This document shows positions 4,397 through 6,816 of a DNA stretch of 6,816 nucleotides, piece after piece. The translations under genes and the position numbers were made by a program. This stretch comes from Spirochaetaceae bacterium. GTDB lineage: Bacteria > Spirochaetota > Spirochaetia > DSM-27196 > PXBQ01. The notes beneath the pieces are model-generated. The model was given only the letters and a program-made list of their open reading frames with translations. It was not told the origin of the DNA and searched no databases. The first letter of the stretch is position 1. Each line of letters opens with the position of its first letter. The stretch covers positions 1-6,816 of the forward strand of contig PXBQ01000313.1 in NCBI GenBank assembly GCA_003566875.1. The letters run 5' to 3'.

Positions 4397-6709
4397 TCAA
4401 AACGGGTACCCGATCGCGAGGTTGAAGACGAGGTTCTCCCGGCGCCAGTCGCGGTCGGTAAGGTCGATCTCTGAGGCGACCCAGCGATCGCCGGCGGCGC
4501 GCCACGGTTTTCGGAGCGGGATCGCGGTGTCGAGACGCAGAACGATCACCGGCGTGTCGACCCGGATACCGATGCCGGCGCCGACCGCGATCTGGCTTGG
4601 GAACGTCGAAAATCGAAAGACGCGCTCGGCGTCCTGGTCGTCGCCGGGCACGTTCCAGATGTTGCCCGCATCGGCAAATACCGCGCCCTTAAAGACGCCC
4701 GCGAGTGGGAATCGGTACTCGAGGCTCGACTCGATCCGCACGTCCCCGGTCCGTCCGAAGTTCCGGTCGTCGGCTACGGCCGGAGTGACTGCGCCGGGTC
4801 CAAACGTGCCGATCTGGAACGCACGCAGACTGTTCGGCCCGCCGACCGAAAACTGCTTTGCGCGCGGAAGGACCGCCGAGTTTCCAAACGGATACCCTGC
4901 ACCGGTCACAAGACGCGCGGCGAGTTCGCTCAGCTCGGTGACCGGCAGGAAGTATCGCAGGTCGACATCGAACCTGGCGAACTGCGCGTACGGCACGCCG
5001 AGGATAGAGATCGGATCGTCGGCGTCGGGATACTCTCCTGTCACGAGCCACGCTACGGTCGACGCAAGCGTCCCCGCGGCTTCGAGCCGGATATTCGCCA
5101 CGAGACTTCCGGGTCCACGGTCGTTCCTCCGGCCGTCGTAGAGAAACTCGTACACCGACATAACGACGAACTGCTGCTCAAACCCGAGCCGGACATTCGG
5201 GTTCTCGTCGAGGAACTGCTCGAACGTCGGGCTCAGAGTACCGGGTATTATGATCGAGGCGTCGACCGGACGAAACGTATGGCGTGCCCGGCTGGTCGGT
5301 GTCCAGTCGTACCCAAGTGCCCCGGTGATCCGGTCGATCCGGTACGCATCACGCCGGGTCAACGAAGAGTACCCGAGCGAAACACGCGTCCGCGGCATCG
5401 TGGGGCCGATCCGTCCGGCCGCCCCGAACGGCAGAAGCAGCCGTGGCTGCGAGTATCGTGCTTCCAGACCGAACTCCCAGGAATCGAGAGTGAACTCGCC
5501 CGACCCGATCCGCGTCGCCGCGGCGGTCGTCGCCTCGACGGTGAGCTGATCGGCCGCTCCGGAAAGGTTTCTGTCGATGTACCGAAGCTCGACGCCGGGG
5601 CCGATTAGACCGTCGGAGCGCGAAACCATCTGAACCTCGCCTTCGAAGACGCGCGGTGATTGAGGCGTCACGTAAATCTCGGCGTGTAGCGTGTACGAGT
5701 CGGGGTCGATCTCGTACCGGATGTTCACGAAGCGAAACAAAGCAAGCCCCATGAGGCGGTCGATCGTTCGGACGTGATTTGTCCGCGAGTACACGTCGCC
5801 GGGACGAAACAAGACCGCGTCGGCAAAGACCTCCGGCCGGACACGCGTCTCGCCGGCGACCAGTCGGAACCGCCGCGAGATCTCTACGGCGTCGGCATCG
5901 TCGAGATCGGCCGAGACACCGGGAGTGTGGTCGGCAAACACCGTGATCGAGCCGATCGTATATCGGTGAGCCGCGTGGGCCGGTGCTTCGGCTTGCACGA
6001 CGAGTTCGAGCTCGACACGACGTGCGACGCCGTCGCGCACGGCCTCGAACAAGAGGTGTTCGGCCGAGAGAGCGAAGAAACCATCGTCCTTGAGCGCGCG
6101 ATCTACTCGGTTTCGCTCGCGCCGGAGTCTCTCGAGATTGTACGGTTGACCTTCCTCTAAATACGACTCGGCCGCCTGCGCGCGGATCGCGGTCGAGACC
6201 TCGTCGTCGTTTTGCGGAAACACGACCGGGCCGAGCCGGTACGGCGATCGAATTGTCACGTCGTACTCAATCCCGACCGATCCGCCCTTGTCGTCGGTAC
6301 GCGACGCGAGTTCCGCGTCGAAGTATCCGTGGTTCATGAGCCAGACGCGCATTCGTCCTTCGTTCTCGGCGACAAACTCCGGATCGAACAAAACCGGCTC
6401 CTCCGCAAAACGATCGTACACCCATGACCGCAGCCCCCGCCGTTCCGGAACACCGACGGCGTCGTGGACCCAGAGGCCGGGGCGAATAAACCCGAGAAGC
6501 GTCGTGTTCGGAACCGGCCTCACGATGTCTTCGAGGTCGGAGGAAACCGCACGCTCGCGAAAGAACGCCTCGTCGGACGTAACGTCGACGGTCGCACCGA
6601 TGAACAACTTCTCGTCCACGTTGCGCGCGCCGGTCGTTGTGCAAGCGACGAGACCGGCGAACACGATCGGCGCGACGACGAGGATAATGAGCCGCGGAGA
6701 TCGCCTCAT
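4397..6709 (-). CDS. TamL/BamA-like outer-membrane assembly barrel (Omp85 family) with lipoprotein signal
   Basis: 770 residues. The N-terminus is a lipoprotein signal (MRRSPR, hydrophobic core, GLVAC with Cys23), followed by DEKLFIGATVDV and RPVPNTTLLGFIRPGLW (64-80), both like Bacteroidota-type TamL. Residues about 85-345 look like POTRA domains (MRVWLMNHGYFDAEL at 120-134; YRLGPVVF; YTIGSITVFAD; YSRTNHVRTIDRLMGLALFRFVNI). From about 355 to the end is a 16-strand-type barrel with the Omp85 loop motif FSVGGPNSLRAF (620-631, with Arg629 the likely VRGF-type arginine), then GTFGPGA, YRFPL, FADAGNIW and a C-terminal aromatic YPF. Such proteins insert or assist outer-membrane proteins or export lipids together with TamB. 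The ATG at 6709 has AGAGG seven bases upstream and overlaps the preceding stop as ATGA. BamA itself is less likely because of the lipobox. Exact function within the Omp85 family is uncertain. Confidence 0.88.
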   Translation of the reverse strand: MRRSPRLIILVVAPIVFAGLVACTTTGARNVDEKLFIGATVDVTSDEAFFRERAVSSDLEDIVRPVPNTTLLGFIRPGLWVHDAVGVPERRGLRSWVYDRFAEEPVLFDPEFVAENEGRMRVWLMNHGYFDAELASRTDDKGGSVGIEYDVTIRSPYRLGPVVFPQNDDEVSTAIRAQAAESYLEEGQPYNLERLRRERNRVDRALKDDGFFALSAEHLLFEAVRDGVARRVELELVVQAEAPAHAAHRYTIGSITVFADHTPGVSADLDDADAVEISRRFRLVAGETRVRPEVFADAVLFRPGDVYSRTNHVRTIDRLMGLALFRFVNIRYEIDPDSYTLHAEIYVTPQSPRVFEGEVQMVSRSDGLIGPGVELRYIDRNLSGAADQLTVEATTAAATRIGSGEFTLDSWEFGLEARYSQPRLLLPFGAAGRIGPTMPRTRVSLGYSSLTRRDAYRIDRITGALGYDWTPTSRARHTFRPVDASIIIPGTLSPTFEQFLDENPNVRLGFEQQFVVMSVYEFLYDGRRNDRGPGSLVANIRLEAAGTLASTVAWLVTGEYPDADDPISILGVPYAQFARFDVDLRYFLPVTELSELAARLVTGAGYPFGNSAVLPRAKQFSVGGPNSLRAFQIGTFGPGAVTPAVADDRNFGRTGDVRIESSLEYRFPLAGVFKGAVFADAGNIWNVPGDDQDAERVFRFSTFPSQIAVGAGIGIRVDTPVIVLRLDTAIPLRKPWRAAGDRWVASEIDLTDRDWRRENLVFNLAIGYPF

Positions 6710-6816
6710 TCGGTGTCCTCTGCGCCGCTCACGGCGTCGGGCGGTTCCGTTCGAGGCAGAATCGCTCGCACGCGGTCAAAAACGTGACGGAAAACAAACG
6801 ACAGACCGGTCCGCGT
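6706..6816 (-). CDS. C-terminal 36 codons of an upstream gene, possibly TamB-like
   Basis: Reading the minus strand from the right edge gives an open frame ending TGA at 6708-6706, which overlaps the ATG of the Omp85 gene as ATGA. The visible tail begins TRTGLSFVFRHVFDRVRAIL and ends in a short acidic segment (GAEDTE). A TG-rich beta strand ending in FRHVFDRV resembles the last residues of TamB (DUF490) proteins, which often sit next to TamA or TamL genes. Thirty-six residues are too few to be sure, so the identity rests mainly on context. The N-terminal part lies outside the window. Confidence 0.55.
   Translation of the reverse strand, partial: TRTGLSFVFRHVFDRVRAILPRTEPPDAVSGAEDTE

Noticed and set aside
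4208..4474. Plus-strand open frame of 88 codons after the beta-helix gene
   Set aside because: Its composition is arginine-rich, it has no ribosome binding site of its own, it covers the hairpins and it runs antisense into the Omp85 gene.

Overview
The window is GC-rich (about 60% by eye) and comes from a diderm bacterium. Three of its proteins have lipoprotein signal peptides ending in a lipobox cysteine, and an Omp85-family outer-membrane barrel protein fills the right third. Several genes have strong Shine-Dalgarno sites (AGGAGG, GGGAGG, GGAGG), two start at TTG, and sigma70-like boxes are visible. Strong Shine-Dalgarno sites argue against Bacteroidota, although the Omp85 protein has the lipoprotein TamL layout best known from that phylum. 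A spirochaete or another GC-rich diderm lineage is a reasonable but tentative guess. No RNA gene, CRISPR array, transposase or phage gene was seen.

Layout, left to right. (1) Positions 1-613, minus strand: a CAP/SCP-domain lipoprotein cut by the left edge. It has a pentapeptide-repeat linker coded by a 15-bp tandem repeat, and a 10-bp inverted repeat overlaps its promoter. (2) Positions 794-2755, minus strand: a tightly coupled three-gene operon. In transcription order it holds a 67-residue remnant that looks like the two ends of an NAD-dependent epimerase/dehydratase, a dihydrodipicolinate-synthase-like aldolase broken by an internal deletion and frameshift, and an intact glycerophosphodiester phosphodiesterase. 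The reading frames overlap as TGATG and ATGA. (3) Positions 2756-3017: a divergent intergenic region with a sigma70-like promoter for the operon and a 14-bp perfect palindrome. (4) Positions 3018-4211, plus strand: a right-handed beta-helix lipoprotein built from two copies of one module. (5) Positions 4212-4396: a short convergent gap with one hairpin just after each stop codon. (6) Positions 4397-6816, minus strand: a TamL/BamA-like lipoprotein barrel preceded, with an ATGA overlap, by the last 36 codons of a gene whose tail resembles TamB.

The TamB-like/TamL-like pair would act in outer-membrane protein or lipid assembly in the cell envelope. The two other lipoproteins are probably displayed on a membrane. 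The central operon looks like a carbohydrate or small-molecule catabolic unit in which two of three genes are damaged while all start, stop and coupling signals remain. That pattern is the most unusual thing here and could be real decay or an assembly artefact. I did not find convincing evidence of a wholly new system.
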